Shown here: piece by piece, positions 36,976-50,815 of the stretch | Layout of the letters: every line of letters starts with the position of its first letter | Numbering within the stretch: the stretch's first letter is position 1 | Source: Taxillus chinensis | Taxonomy: Eukaryota; Streptophyta; Magnoliopsida; Santalales; Loranthaceae | NCBI GenBank assembly: GCA_023512835.1 | Contig: CM042087.1 | Location: 42,898,017-42,962,016, forward strand | Length of the DNA stretch: 64,000 bases | Direction of reading: 5' to 3' | Position numbers and translations under genes: made by a program | The notes under the pieces: generated by a model | Databases searched by the model: none | What the model was told of the DNA's origin: nothing | The model's input: only the letters and a program-made list of their open reading frames with translations

Positions 36976-39900
36976 TGCAACGAAGCATCTGAATAATGTG
37001 AGTACCAAGTAGTTAAGAGACTGCCAATCCTCACTATCTCAGGCTAGCACATTTGTTTTGCTCAAGTTCTTATTTCTTTACCATGTCGTTTCTGTTTGTG
37101 AACAGATTGTATTTTTTGTATTCAACCCAGCACTCGTGGCTGCCAACCTCTCAAAAACAATTACAGATGAAAGCCTAGTGAAGTTGTGAGTTTACAGTCT
37201 GTAACCATTCATTCCATGCCAATCTGTTTGAAACTTTCTATTTTTATTGCCCAGTTGTTTTTTTTTTTTTTTTTGTAATTTCTATGATTATGGCCGCATT
37301 GATTGTGTAGGTGGTTCATGCCTTTAAATATTCTTATCACATTTATTATTGGGTCGGCACTTGGATGGATAGTGAACCTATTGACAAGACCTCCTCAACA
37401 TCTGCGAGGCCTCATTGTGGGCTGCTGTGCTGCTGGTAAGCATCTGAAGAAGTAAAATACATTCTTTCTGTTTTATAAGCACACAGGGGTTTCAGTTTTT
37501 TCTGCTTCTGTCGTGTTGATTGATGTGATTCAGGAAACTTGGGGAATATGCTTTTCATTATAATTCCAGCAGTTTGTAAGGAGAAAGGAAGCCCATTTGG
37601 AGCTTCTAATGAATGTGATAAATATGGCATGGCTTATGCTTCTCTTTCAATGGCAGTAAGTTGTTTCACCTGTTTCCTCACATTAGGAAATCTGATTTTC
37701 TTTTTCATCATTGGAGGGGAAAAGGATAAAGACCCAATTTCTTGTTTGTTTTGCTATATTTCATTCATGCCACTGCAAGACTCCTTTTATATGTTTTCTT
37801 CACTGCTTGTCTCATATGTGATACTGCAGGTAGGAGCTATTTATTTGTGGTCTTATGTGTACAATATCGTGCGGGTATCTTCACGGAAAAGTGGCTCATC
37901 TATCAGCACTCCTTGCAAAGAAGTTTCAATATCGCCCAGAGCGAATTGCAAAGAACCATTACTAAGTTCCACAGACCTTGAAATAAACGTTGACGAGAAA
38001 CCTGAGGTTGTCTCCTTTTACCTTATGCAAGTACAGTCTTCTCTGTTGTCTTCCCTGTTATTCTACTTGTTCAGAAATATTTTCTGGGGAAATTCTTTTA
38101 TGTGTGAGATTTCAAAGTCACTGAGGGGAATGACTATTATATGTTTCCTTTAACACGGTCCTATCTTTAGCATTATCTCATCAGGTCTGATCTTCCGACA
38201 AAAAGTTACTGTTGAAACTAGTTAGATGTATGTGTACCAAGCGATCATGATGCTAAGAAATTTATAGGTCAAGGTTGTTATATTAATATATCAGCAAAAC
38301 TCTACACAAATAAAGTAGCTGGCCGAGTGCCAAGACTGCACTTCGAAATTAAGAGTAGCAAATTCTCATGGCAGCTCTATCTTATTATATGGTAGTTTCT
38401 GTATGATGATAGCACATTTTCCACATTAGCATGTTTCTAAGCTGGCAACGCTTTTTGCCCAAGATTACCAACTTTCTATAGTTCTACTAATTTTCACTGA
38501 GGACAATGAACAGATAAATAGATAAGTGGAGTTTCAGCTCATAGATGAAGTGATTTAGAATACAAGTAGAGCACTAGAGCTGCTCACAGAATGTTAGATT
38601 TAGTCTTAGATGCAGTGGTATTTGGTCCATATCTGATGTGTCAGTGTAAAAAAATTTAGAAATTCCTGTTGTCTTTCAAAGACAGGAAAGATGCGGCCAT
38701 CTTGCACTGCATATATATTTTTATTGCCAATGTAGGTTTGGTCTATAGCTTAGTTTATAGGAATACATTATCTTGTAATCTGATGCTTTGTGACTTTGTT
38801 TCAGTAAAAAAAATCTTTAGGAATTGGAAACTACAGTTGACAGTAAAATTTTTATGGCAGGTGCCAATCTCCAAGAAGATAAAGCAACGATTTAAGATAT
38901 TGTCAGAGCACCTCAACCTGAAGGCATTATTTGCTCCTTCGACTATTGGAGCGGTATGCTTCTATAGATTTCTGATTATTTATATTTTTTATGTCCTTGA
39001 TTTCTCTGTCCAGTGCAATACCAAATGCACTTGTTAAAATGGGTCTAAGCATATTTTCAATTGTAACTTGTCTCCTAATCTAGAGCAGGCGGGTCTGCAG
39101 GCGTGTAATCAACTTATAGCTAGTTTTTTTTTTTTTTTTTTTTTTTTTTGTTTGGGGGGGGGGGGGGGGGGGGGGGGCGCTTTATATTGTTTGTTTCATA
39201 TACGACCCTCGTCACCTCCCTCTCTCTTCCCTTCTGTTCCTCCTAGCCTAAATGAGTGTTAGTGCGTCCAATCAGTGGAGTGTGTGCTGACTAAATCACT
39301 TCCAATACACTTCAAGATAGTCTGGGTTACTTGGTCTCCTGACTTCTATGACACGCATGATTCCTATTGATTAAGCGTGTTTTCTTGTGTAGATTGTAGG
39401 CTTTGTAATTGGACTTGTCCCTCCCATTCGAAATTTACTGATTGGTGAAAATGCTCCTCTCCGCGTGATCCAGGACTCCACTTCTTTGCTTGGGTATGCC
39501 TCCAACCCTTAGAATCTCTTTTAAATAATTTCTGCTTTTAAAACTAGTATTTGAAAATATGTTCAAATTTAAGCTGAATTAATCATATATTAGCAAGCAA
39601 GGAATGTAAGGTGAACTGGTGAAAGCTCGTAGGTCTGTATGCCTAAGAAACTAAGCAAGTCATTTGGGTGGTCAGTGCTGCTGTATCATATTAAGTGTGA
39701 CTTGCAACAAATTACATCTTCCAAGTTTTGGTGTTTGACTGTTTTCTTGGCTAGGCAACGCGAGAAATAGTTGTTTCTCTCTTTTCTAACGTTCAAAGTT
39801 CTCTATGTTGCAGTGATGGAGCCATCCCAGCACTCACACTAATAATTGGAGGGAACCTTCTTAGGGGTAATCTCTGATCTGTGGGTGATCTTCTGTACAA

Positions 39901-40681
39901 TAATGTTTCTGATTGAAAGCCATGGCTTGTATTCGCAAAACTAAGCAGTTGATTGATATTGTTTTGCAGGTTTACGAGGGTCAGCAATTCATAAGTCCCT
40001 TGTTGTTGGTATTGTAGTTGCTCGTTATGTGATCCTTCCCTTGCTTGGAATTTTTGTCATCAAAGGAGCGGTTCGATTTGGTTTGGTGCCCTCAAATCCC
40101 CTGTATCAATTTGTTCTCCTACTTCAATATGCAGTCCCACCAGCAATGAATATTGGTAAGGTTTTTGCAGTCTATAGTTTCAAAAAAAATTGGAATACTC
40201 ATGCTACCATTTTTATGATTCATACCTTTGCTTCTATTTATAGGGTCTGAGATTCCATTGGACATCTCAGCAGTTGCCAAGAGGCTTTCTGTTTGAGTTG
40301 GAAAAGGCAATAGGGTCTCTCTTGTTTTTGTTGTTGTTCATGTAATCAACCCAAAAACAAAAGAAAAGAAAATCAAAAGACAATGTCTGAATTAGTGGAC
40401 CAACACATTGGTTTCATTCATGGAAAATACCATGACACTAATAATAGTTCATAAATATATATATATATATATATATGTATATGTATGTAAAAGCAGAAAG
40501 ACCAATGACGAATCCCTAGTGTTGATGTTTCTTGTTTTGGCTTCTTTGAATTGCAGGTACGATCACGCAATTGTTTGGAGCAGGAGAAAGTGAATGTTCT
40601 GTTATTATGCTATGGACTTATGCCTTGGCCTCAATTTCACTTACTTTCTGGTCAACTCTCTTCATGTGGCTTGTGGCTTGA
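36863..40681 (+). CDS. PILS: PIN-LIKES (PILS) auxin transport family protein, 398 aa
   Basis: PILS proteins are ER-membrane auxin carriers that hold auxin in the ER and lower nuclear auxin signalling. Ten coding exons join in frame: 36863-36997, 37106-37185, 37311-37435, 37534-37655, 37830-38006, 38861-38953, 39393-39493, 39814-39866, 39970-40155 and 40557-40681. The product has the Mem_trans layout: an N-terminal hydrophobic half starting LLDLFVAASMPVLKVLLVTAL, with NPALVAANL and GNLGNM motifs, a short hydrophilic loop (about residues 170-220), then a C-terminal half with NLKALFAPSTIGAIVGF, LGDGAIPALTLIIGGNL, LLLQYAVPPAMNIGTITQLFG and GESECSVIMLWTYALAS. The ending matches the PILS clade that includes Arabidopsis PILS3/PILS5. 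Intron 5 is the longest (854 bp). An alternative last exon at about 40245-40296 is possible. Confidence 0.93.
39124..39177 (+). repeat. Poly-T(26) / poly-G(24) tract in PILS intron 6
   Basis: Twenty-six T (39124-39149), GTTT, then twenty-four G (39154-39177). A long G run on the coding strand of an intron is unusual. It could form G-quadruplex RNA, or it could be an assembly or sequencing artefact. It lies about 220 bp upstream of the exon 7 acceptor. Confidence 0.75.
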
Positions 40682-41647
40682 ATCCATGCAGCTTCACGCA
40701 TGTCGTTTGTTCTATATTTATTCATTATTTCAATTTTGATTTGTTTCCAATTATTGTGTACTATAGATGGATGGCATCGAAACACTGTTGAAAAGGGTAG
40801 GTTGAGACATTGGTTTAGTAATAAGCCACAATTAGTTTATGTTTGATTATCATAATTGTATTAGTTATCTTAAGTGATACTATACGTAAATTGCACGAAT
40901 AATTTGTATAGAAACATTGTTATTGCTGTTGAATTAATAATATTTTTATATCATTTTAAGTGCATGTAAGATATTACAAATAGAGTATATTTATTTTATA
41001 ATTTTTGTAATTATAAATTTGCTTTAAAAATAAATAAAATTAAACAAAATCTTATACTTTTGTTGACTTGCTTCATCCTGCCTTTTCCTTGCCGTGTTCT
41101 AGCAGGGTTATCAATTTTTGGTTTTTTGTTTGTTATGTTTTTCGGTTTCAAAAGTTAAAAAAGCAAACATGTCTGTTCTTGATTAAGCAAGCATAATTAT
41201 GCTAGGTTTAGGAATCATTAAATTATGATATTTTGCCGTATTATTGTCGTGAGATGTTTAGGCTTGTAGAGCTTAGAAAAAAATCAATTTGATTGTAATT
41301 TTGTCCAATTTTAACTTAACAACCATGCCAAAAGTCAAGACAAGACAAAAGAGCTGAATTATAACATTTGTCAGTATGGACATACTTTTACTTCTCTGTG
41401 TAAACCTGCTCTATAATTAACTCATAAAACTAGAATTACAATTAGATGAAATTTATTGCCGACGTCACGTCAATGAGCCTATCCTCAGCGTTCAAAAAAA
41501 ACTCATCACGTATATAAACTACAAGAGATAAAACAATAACTCATAAATGATCATGATATTGGGGCACCGCCGAGAGAGGGCATCTTTGAAGGCAACAGAA
41601 ACCATTTTTAAGTTGAAGGCGGTGGAAATGGGAGACTAATTGCTATT
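40682..41647. other. Convergent 3' intergenic region, PILS / PFP alpha
   Basis: The two genes end facing each other, with 966 bp between stop codons. This stretch should hold both 3' UTRs and polyadenylation signals. It is AT-rich with several AATAAA-like words on both strands and no further gene. Confidence 0.5.
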
Positions 41648-44600
41648 CTAGAAGCTGTTCATGTGGCTACTGTTTGGGGGTAAGGACATTATGGTTAGAA
41701 CGTCTCTCACAGCAGACATTGCGCTCGAGGCCGCTTTTACAAGTTCCTGAGAGCAGCCTGGTTTCACTGTGTTCCGAACCTGAAAGAGTAACCCAAAAAA
41801 ATAAATAAGATGTGAATCAATGGGACTATAGCCTTAACCTGAGTGGATCAAGCAGAACAACATAATTAAGAAGCCACCCAAAAACAATGTGGTGTGCACA
41901 ACCTTGTCGAGACATTCTTGAAGCTCCTTAATACGTCCCACGTAATCTTGGTCTTCCATACAGAGGCTTACAGCTTTAGCATCAGCTCCTATACCGTCAA
42001 ACTGAAGGGGTCCAGGATTTCTGTAGACATCATCTTCTAAGAACTGTGTTGCATTCTGCCTTAAAATCCTGCAAACAACCACCTATCAATTTTGACACAT
42101 AAATCAACTAGAGAAGACATCTTCATATTTTGATGAGTGCACCTCTCTAGAGCTATGCAACTATCTAGAGCTATATTACACATACATGTACCTAAATATC
42201 AATATTAGTATGATTGAATGCCAAAAATATTTTCTACTTGAATACACCATATCATTGAAAGGTAAACAACATACTCATATGCTTTTCCATTTATATCTAC
42301 ATTTGCAGGATGTATTGCAGGCTTTGCATTTGATACTGTCCCTGGGACATGAAATGAACGCTTCACTGTCATCATAGCCTGAGATTAAGCAATAAAATCA
42401 AAATTCCAGCACTCAATCATTACAGGAATTGAGCTAACAGAGATATGAACAACACCCAATGCAACCTAAAACAAATGCAGGGAACTAGGATTTTTTCCCT
42501 CGGATGCGAAGAACAATTAAACAACAAAAACATGTCCCATATGAGAACAGCTAAAAAAAGAAAAATAGGGATTAAAGAGTTAGTGAACCCTACAGTGAGT
42601 GGCGCAGCACCACAGCGCCATTTGTTCACAGGATTCTTCAGGTTAGTGACAGTTGCCATGTAACCATTCAGGCCAGCAGCTAGAATTTGGTAGCAAATAT
42701 GCCCAAGTACCTGCACGAAAGTAATATTGAATAATAAAAATAAAGGAAAATCGATGAGTTTCAGAAGTTGGCAATGGAGGAACTCTCAGAAAACCCATAC
42801 ATAGGCATAATCACAGTCAAATTTTGATGGCATAGATCCCCGGGCTTGATAACCGAAGAAATGGCAGATGGCATTGAATTTCTTTCCTTTGTGTGTGCCT
42901 TCTTTCTGTATGAACAATCAAAACATCAATTTATAGAGACATCAAAGATTTAATTGCTAAGGATAGCGTCTGAATTGACATGAGTCATAAGACAATAATT
43001 TCAAGTTGTTTTTAGTTTAGACTCTATCATTGAAGACGCTATTCTAAATAGGCAGACTACCATTATGAACCCAATATATCATCTGAAATTGCACAACCAC
43101 AAAAACACGGCTCGAAATATGTCCAACAGAAAATTCCACTACCAAACACTATATGAAAAATAAATTTGATTACAGGAAACAGCTTGCTATAAATTTGCAC
43201 GACTTACCACTCGCTTGTTCATCTCCTTTTCAACAAGATGGGCTAGGAGCTTCTCTGTCTCAATCTGAAGGAAGAAAATTTTAAAAGATGGAGCAGAAAT
43301 AAAAAACCAACACAATTCACTAATGCATTATATCCCAAATCAAAGACTATTATATTTCCCCATAAAAAATACCTATATTATATACCTGTGAAAACTGTGC
43401 AGAGTCATCGGAGTCTGGGTGGAGAAGAAGCTGCAAAATTAAAATTCCTGATTTTAATAAACTCGACAACTCACACAAATCCCCCTTTGTATAGAAAGGT
43501 GACGATATTAGAACCTCTTTCTTAATAAAGGGTGGTAAAAATTCAAATAATGCGGATGCCCAAGGTGAAAGGTGAGCAGAAATGACATCAACAGCAATGC
43601 CTTGCTTGTACAAACCATGAATTTCCTGAGAAATAAAAATGATATAAACTCTCCAACCAATGCCAATGAAGCCATTAAATAAAACTTTGACAACCACGAA
43701 CGTCAGGGAAAATAATCCCTGATTATCATGAAGGGAATAAAGAGGACCTATGTCTATTGGTTACCTGCAATAAAGCATATACTTCAGGAATGCTTTCTAT
43801 TAGCCCTTCTGGCAATAGGATGACCCCATGATACTTTTCTGTCTCAAAACTCTTATATCAGAAAAGAGAAGCAATGATATAGTGAATAGTGAATAGTGCA
43901 GAGAAACCACATGCTTCATGAACACAAACCTTGCTCTGCCCTTTTCTGAACAGCATTGCAGATTTGTTTTGTAATGTCAAAAAGAGTAAGTTTTGATGCA
44001 GCCACTTCCTCACCCAGAATGGCCTTCGGAAAATATGCAGTGTTAATATAAGGGTGGGTAAGGCAAGTTCATAAAAAAGGAAAGGGTAAAGACATTCACT
44101 AGTAAACATGGTGATTGTAAAGAAGCACAAACCATATTTGGATTAGATTGAAGAGCACATTCTAAAACAGCATGAGATGCCCTTCCGCCCATGAGTCGAA
44201 TAAAGTAATAATACTGGAAGGAAAAAAAGGTTGAGTGGTGGATTTATGTAAATATGTCAAGGTTCACTCTTATTCAAGTAAATATACAAAACTAATTACT
44301 TTACAGATAATCGAAAGTTTACATGAGTGCTTGCAAACTGCAGATATGGTCTTCATAATAATCTATATTGAAGCAAATGATTCTATGGAAAGCTAGTACC
44401 TTCTCTGCAGAGAGGGCATCGGTGCAAACATTGCTGATGAGCTGGGCATTGACCTGAATGAGAAAATAAAAAATAAACTAAACTAGGCCATTCATTATTG
44501 CTTGCATATTACTTAATTCGCATGGCATGGTATCAAACATGAAATTGATAGGATTGGACTACAGTTGGTTATTTAAGGAAAGAAGTGTATGCTGATTAAC

Positions 44601-47319
44601 AAAATGCCTAAAAATATCCCACTCGCAACAAATTTGTTGGGAGGAGTAGGCATTCAAAAAAAGAATTGCAATTCAGTAATATCAAAGGTAAAAGCTATTT
44701 AGCTATATCGTAATTTGTGGAATAACTCATTGTGTCATTTTCTTATAATACTTTATAAGTACATACCAATCAGTTAACCAAACAAAGACAAAAAATTTAG
44801 AACAGTCAATCTCATATTATAATTTAGGGGGTACTTATAATAGTTTTCAAATGTGAAGACTACTACTAAACACTTAGGGTTTTACTGCTCATATTTTGAA
44901 GTATTATTTAATATCGCAAAGCCATCATAATAATGTGATATTGAAAACAGTTTGTTTAACTACATTATAAAAAATCATTTCCTTGTCCCAAAGATTGTAT
45001 TCCCCTTACTTTACAGACTGTATCAAAACCCACGTTAGCTTCGACAAACTGATTCTTTAGATCTCCATTCAGAGTGACAGGAACCCCAACAACCTGAAAA
45101 GGAACCATAACTTGGAGTTAACAAGAGACTGAGACTACAAAAGAAATAAGGGTGTACACACATTATATTGGAAAAAAGACAACTCCTGCCCTGATACAGA
45201 AGCATGTAGAGAATCAAGTAACTGGATGAGGAAACACTAGAAATAAATATAAATTTTTGTGCACAATACCTTAGTTGGGCATTTTGCTTCTACAAATTTT
45301 TCTGCAAGATGAGCAGCATCTGTATTTGATGTTACACCTGCAAGTGTCCCAAAACAATACACAAAGAAACTTTGCATTCAAACTTAAAATAGAGGGTATG
45401 TTTTGATTTGATTTGATTTTTTTGTAAATCAGCTATACCCCCAATGATGACAAGACCATATAATTCCAAATCATTGCACGCAGCAAGTGCAGCATTAACT
45501 TGTTCAGTTGTTCTGATTTGATCTTTTGTCCGCCCCAACAAATCATATCCACCTTCAAGGGAACCATTATATTTTTGTTAAAATTTCAATTTACTGAAAT
45601 CAAGATCTAAAATGAAAGGAAATAATAATAATGGATTACCAAACCTTGATTTTTGTAGCATGACAGAATGTCCTCCGTTATCTCAAGAGTTCGCTGTGCA
45701 AACAAACCTTCAGTACCACCTGTCAATTAACACAAAGAACAGTTACAACTCAGAGAAACCATTTTGACACAATACATTCAATTTCAAAAGCCAACCTATT
45801 GGAAACTAGAAAAGTTATGGACTCAACGTGTAAGGCTTGAAAGTGAGATTTGACCTTCCAAGCACATGAAACGTAAACCCTTGAAAATTGATTTCATTTC
45901 CTTAAGCCTTAATCTTACTTTTGTCAGTAAATAAATACTATCTACCAAGGTAAAGAAAACAGGACTTTTGAAATGAATGTTGGGCTGGGCCAGCTCGAAT
46001 TGCATGAGCCACAGGGAGGGGAGATCCGCATATATGGCTTTTAAGGGGATTTGGACGAAAAACTACCCCATGCAAATTAAGCTCATAGTAAATATGCAAG
46101 TTGGTCTGTGTAAAAAATTTAGGCTTTTCAGTAGGGTACCGAAGTCATTGGCAAAGGTATTTCACAAAGCATACTACTTATATGCCCACTAATTTATTGG
46201 AGTATTGTAATACCAACAAATCATGTGAGAGCAAAACAATAGACACAATAGAAACGAAGTTATAGTTCCTGGGAAAACCTGTAAATCAACTTGAAGAATC
46301 AGCTAGAGCAAAAATAGACAAGTTCCTTACCAAGAAATCCAAGTAACTTGTTGTTTGAGTTATGAACCTTCAGGGCAGTGTGAAGGCCCCATATAACATT
46401 GTGTCCTCCTGGAGATTGTCTACCACAGAAGACCACTCCCACCCTGAAAAGACAATGGCATAAATTTAAACATTATTGCATGTATATTTAAACGTTTTCA
46501 TCCTCCTGCCAACTATTATACACACACACTATGCAAATTTTCAAACAAAATAGAGCCTCCAATGGGTAGAAACTAAGTGTGTCGCTTAGTTTTGTGTCAC
46601 TTGTTCTCCTGTCAATCGTTACACACACACACAGTCAAATGTTTTTGTGCCTCTTGCTGGTGGTGTATTTCTTTTAACGTTGTCAATATATACCACTAGT
46701 CATGCACGACTGGTCGACCTCATTCCATCTAGCAGAATTATTTCATTTTCCACTCATTATCTGCCCCTTCTCAGGAGGCCATTATCTCAGTTTTACGTGC
46801 AATAAATGTAAGATTGAAACTGGAAGGCAATCCTTGTGAGTATCAAAATGGTACCTAATTGCCGGATGGTCAGAAATAAGTAGAGCATCAGGGACGGGTG
46901 TTGTTTCGCTGGGAAAATGAACTAAAGGCTGACCATATGTGTGTGGGAAGGACTGAGTTATCACGCGAGCACCTTGAGCGTCTACAGCAGAGGTCACATC
47001 ACGATATTCAACTTTGACAGCGGTCCCCTGAGGTTAAAAAAAAGTTCAAAATTAAAAATAAAAACTCCTGTAGCATAGATTCAGTAGGCACATACAAATT
47101 CAATAATCCAGCAAATGCCAATGTCATTCTTACTATAAATTTATCCGAAGTAAACCCATTTAAGCTATGCCCTGTTTTCTATTTGGATATATGTACATAG
47201 GAAAAACAATATATGGAGGCAGCTTAATTGAGCTGCTACTCATACCATATTCCCATGCGCGCGCACACACACACACACATATATGGTCCTTCTTCTGAGC
47301 CAATGGATTCTCATACACG

Positions 47320-47371
<52 letters not shown>

Positions 47372-47831
47372 GAGCATTGATCTTCAACCGAAAGAATCAC
47401 AACTAAATTGATTGCGTTACATCAGTCCCATTATCAATCTGTGATTCATCCGGCTAACTTTTTTTATTGGTGAGGACAAACACCACCAACAAAAAATCTA
47501 TATACAAATACATAACAATAAAATCAAATAAAATAAGTGAGGAATAAATCAATGACATAATTAGATGATCCATCCCCGCCACGCATATCAATTAACAGGT
47601 AAAAGCGGGCTTAAAGAGAACAAGGGAGAAGAAACTAAAAACACACTGATTATATCGATCAACAGAAAATCAAACGCATATGAAAAAAAAAAAAAGAGCA
47701 TGACCAGAGGTGTATATATATATATAAATATAAGCACACGCCTGAAGACAAGGTGGGAGCTCCGGTTGGTATTGAGATCGTTGCTTTTGCAGATCGGATA
47801 GTTCTCTGGGAATTCCAAAATCTGAATCCAT
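41648..47831 (-). CDS. PFP-ALPHA: Pyrophosphate-fructose 6-phosphate 1-phosphotransferase, alpha subunit, 618 aa
   Basis: PFP interconverts fructose 6-phosphate and fructose 1,6-bisphosphate with PPi in the cytosol; the alpha subunit is the regulatory partner of catalytic beta. Nineteen coding exons join in frame (minus strand): 47742-47831, 46855-47027, 46331-46443, 45645-45719, 45439-45552, 45270-45337, 45010-45093, 44400-44453, 44133-44213, 43930-44023, 43765-43838, 43515-43625, 43386-43430, 43208-43264, 42801-42905, 42594-42710, 42275-42378, 41903-42068, 41648-41779. Motifs include [65 protein letters not shown] and FFGYQARGS. The catalytic GGDD of beta subunits reads GGVT here (about residue 188), as expected for alpha. 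Intron 1 needs a GC donor (CAG/GCGTGT) to stay in frame. Start is [15 protein letters not shown], the usual alpha N terminus. Confidence 0.95.
47321..47367. repeat. (CA)n and (TA)n microsatellites in PFP intron 1
   Basis: (CA)n at about 47265-47278 and (TA)n at about 47325-47367, both inside the first intron of the PFP alpha gene. They produce spurious low-complexity ORFs on the minus strand. Confidence 0.8.
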
Positions 47832-50815
47832 GCTGTACGTACGTATAATAGTTCTCTGACCTCTCTCTCAGTCGGTCTATGTTTTACTGCGGGTGTTGGC
47901 GTGCGGGAGTAGCGTTTGGCGCGGGGAGGTTCTGAGTTCTGGGTGCAGACAGACAGCGGGTCTGAGAATGACTTGTCGGATTTATATATATATATATATA
48001 ACTAACTTTAACGTGATCGAGGCAGCCACCGGTTTAAGCCCGTTTTGGAGGAGAGTTATCAAACCAGCAGCCGCCACCGCGACATCAACGGCCCATTGCT
48101 TTTATCGGCTTTCATCGGTATTGATTCTCATCATATCCAATATTCAAAAATGGTGTAATATTTATTTTTATCTATTTGTATTTAACTATAGTTTTGTTAC
48201 GGATTCATATACCATAATTACAGTGAAATAAAAAATTTTAATACTTGTTATATTATGTGAAGATTATTTTGTATGATGTTTCAAGGAAGATAAATATAGA
48301 GTGCTGATATTAAATCGGATGAAATCATTATATATATATATATATATATATGCTTCAAATTTCAATATAATTTTCATGTATAGTAAATTTTTAAATAGTT
48401 TGTATTGTATAATACAATTAAAATTAATTATGGATAAATGTGTGACCCTCAAGTAATATAATTTATAAAACGCGGAAATAATTGGTGGTTTTTAGAAGCT
48501 TCCTTAAAAAAATTAGTAATAAAGATGGAAGGGCCGTTAAAGTTTGTAAAACTAAATAGAAAAAAAAAGAAAAGAAAAGAAAAGTAAAACAAATATAGTA
48601 ATAATAAAGATTGAAAATAAAAAGGGGAAACTTGGGGTTGAACAGATGGCGGGTATTCTAGATACTCTGGTGGGACCCAACCCCAGGAGGCAAACGTTGT
48701 TTGGACAAGTCATTAGTCAAATCCAAACCAAATTTGAATAATTTCCAGAAACAACAACCTCTATTAATATTAATATTAATATTATTATTAATTATTTTGT
48801 CTTGGTTCAAATCCAAACCAATTAACCAAATTTGAATAATTTCCAGAAACAACAACCTCTATTAATATTATTAATATTAATATTAATTATTTTGTCTTGG
48901 TTCAAATAACGTAAAGTAGAAAGGCCCCCAATCAATTCCACCGATTTTAAAAAAGTAAACGACAAATCGTACGTACGAGACTGGTTTTGGAAAAAATAGA
49001 TTAAGGAAACGAAATCCCTCTTCCTCTTGCTGTCTGTCTGGGTTGCACCGCCCACCGCCCACCCAGCCCGCAATTACTGGTCAGAATCGTATTCCCTTCC
49101 CGTCCCGTCGTGCCTTTTGAGGCAAGTGGCTCCCACGATATTTGAAAGAAGTGGGTTCCTTGGTAAAAGTGTTTAAATATATTAAATATTATTATAGACA
49201 TTTATTTAAAATTTTCATCTCAAAAATTAAAATATTATTACGTTTTTAATTAGGGAGTGAAAAGGGAGGTAGAGGGGTGGCGGTGGCTGATAATTAGGGA
49301 TTTTGATCGAATGGGGAGGATAAATTTAGAGAAAATATAATTTAGTAAATAACTAAATAATTTTTAATAAATTATTAAATTGCATATGAATCGGTGAGAG
49401 TCGTTGATATGGTAGTAGGCCAAGACATGAAGGGTCTACCACCATGTACAAAATATCTTGGTCTTTAAAAAGAGATTTTTGAATAATGACTTTCCAAATT
49501 TGTCTTCCACTCATCCGTCCTCACGCGGACGCGGACACGGTGATCCATGTAATTTAAACTTTTAATATAATCTTTACTCTTCCAGTCTTCCTTAAATTCT
49601 TTTTTGGACACGATTGTTGTTTGCCGGTTTGGGTGTCTACTAAAGTCGTGCCGGAAAAGAAATCGTGTAACCCTCCCACTCTTCCTTCCCCCGCTATAAT
49701 AATTATAATAATAATAATAATTATTATTATTATTATTATAACACACTCTGCTCCCTCTTCTTCTCTTAATAATAATAATAATAATAATGGCATTGTTTTA
49801 TGTTTTTAATTTGAAACGAAAGTAAATCGAAAACAAAAACGCATCCAAAAGGCATACCGTATCTCATGCTCTTCAAAGCGGAGATATTTTAATTTTTCTT
49901 CGATGCGATTTATAGCCTTTTCTTAATGACCCATTAATTTAAATTTTAGCTTAAAAATTTAAATTTCTATTCCTACATAAAATTTAACTTTTAGCTAAAT
50001 AATTCTTGGTTAACAAATCAGTCTAACTAAATATTAATTTAAAATAAAATAATGATTTCAAACATTCCACTCAAATCTCAACTTTTTTTTTTTTTGCAAC
50101 TCTTTCACTCCTAGTCCTACCAAAGCCATGGTACTCTTTCACCCCACGCCTACCAAATGACCCAAGACGCATGGCAGCAAGCAGAAGAGCTCGGCCATGG
50201 ATGCAAGAGGAGCTCCAAATCCACCACCGGCCATTTCAGGTGGACAAGGCAGCGTAGATCAATGGCAGCCTCAAACTCGACGGACAAGGCGGCAAGGATC
50301 AGTGGCGGGCTCAAACTCGGCAGGAAGGCCGTTTTCAAATTTGGGTGGTGTTTAATCTATCCATCTATGGGTGCCGCCGGCAAAAGGATAACAATAGTTA
50401 TAGAGGATGGGGTTTCAAATTCAGCCCCAAGGCGATTGTAGGCCCTGATCTTATTAAAAATTAATATTTAATAAAATACTATAAAAATTTATTGACATAA
50501 TAGTTAGTGTTGTAAAATATGATAAACGAAATTTAATAAAAATCATTTCTTTAACTGAATTTTAACCCGTGCTAACCCGTAAGATGAAATAATTGGCAAA
50601 CAGGAGCGAAACAGATTTACTAAGAAAGGCAGGAAACGTGAGCAGCTGGTTCCATACAACATTATATATATATATATATATATATATATAGCACACACAG
50701 CTTTACGAAGAAGGAAATAACCCAAACTCCACCTCCAGGCTCATATCATATGATTCATATCATATGCATATCCCAGTCCCATCTCTATTATATAACTCTA
50801 AGGAGGAAGGACTCA
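47832..50815. other. PFP alpha 5' flank and spacer to bZIP60
   Basis: A (TA)n string at about 47979-48001, on the minus strand TTATATATATATATATATAAA, is a likely TATA box about 150 bp upstream of the PFP alpha ATG. Beyond it lie a tandem duplication (48717-48904), a (TA)n at about 48329-48351, ATT/AAT trinucleotide repeats at 49695-49740 and 49767-49789, and (TA)n at 50663-50690. An ORF at 50157-50441 has no recognisable domain; its repeated GACAAGGC words look like a local duplication, not a gene. Confidence 0.5.
48717..48904 (+). repeat. Recent tandem duplication of a ~95-bp unit
   Basis: The unit beginning CAAATCCAAACCAA, then AATTTGAATAATTTCCAG, AACAACAACCTCTATTAAT and ATTATTTTGTCTTGGTT is present twice (about 48717-48804 and 48805-48900), with a third partial start (TTCAAAT) after it. 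Copies differ by an 8-bp insertion (ATTAACCA) and by the number of ATT units, so the duplication is young. Confidence 0.85.

Noticed and set aside
50157..50441. 94-codon plus-strand ORF
   Set aside because: Contains a short local duplication (GACAAGGC words) but no domain; no sign of a promoter or conserved protein.
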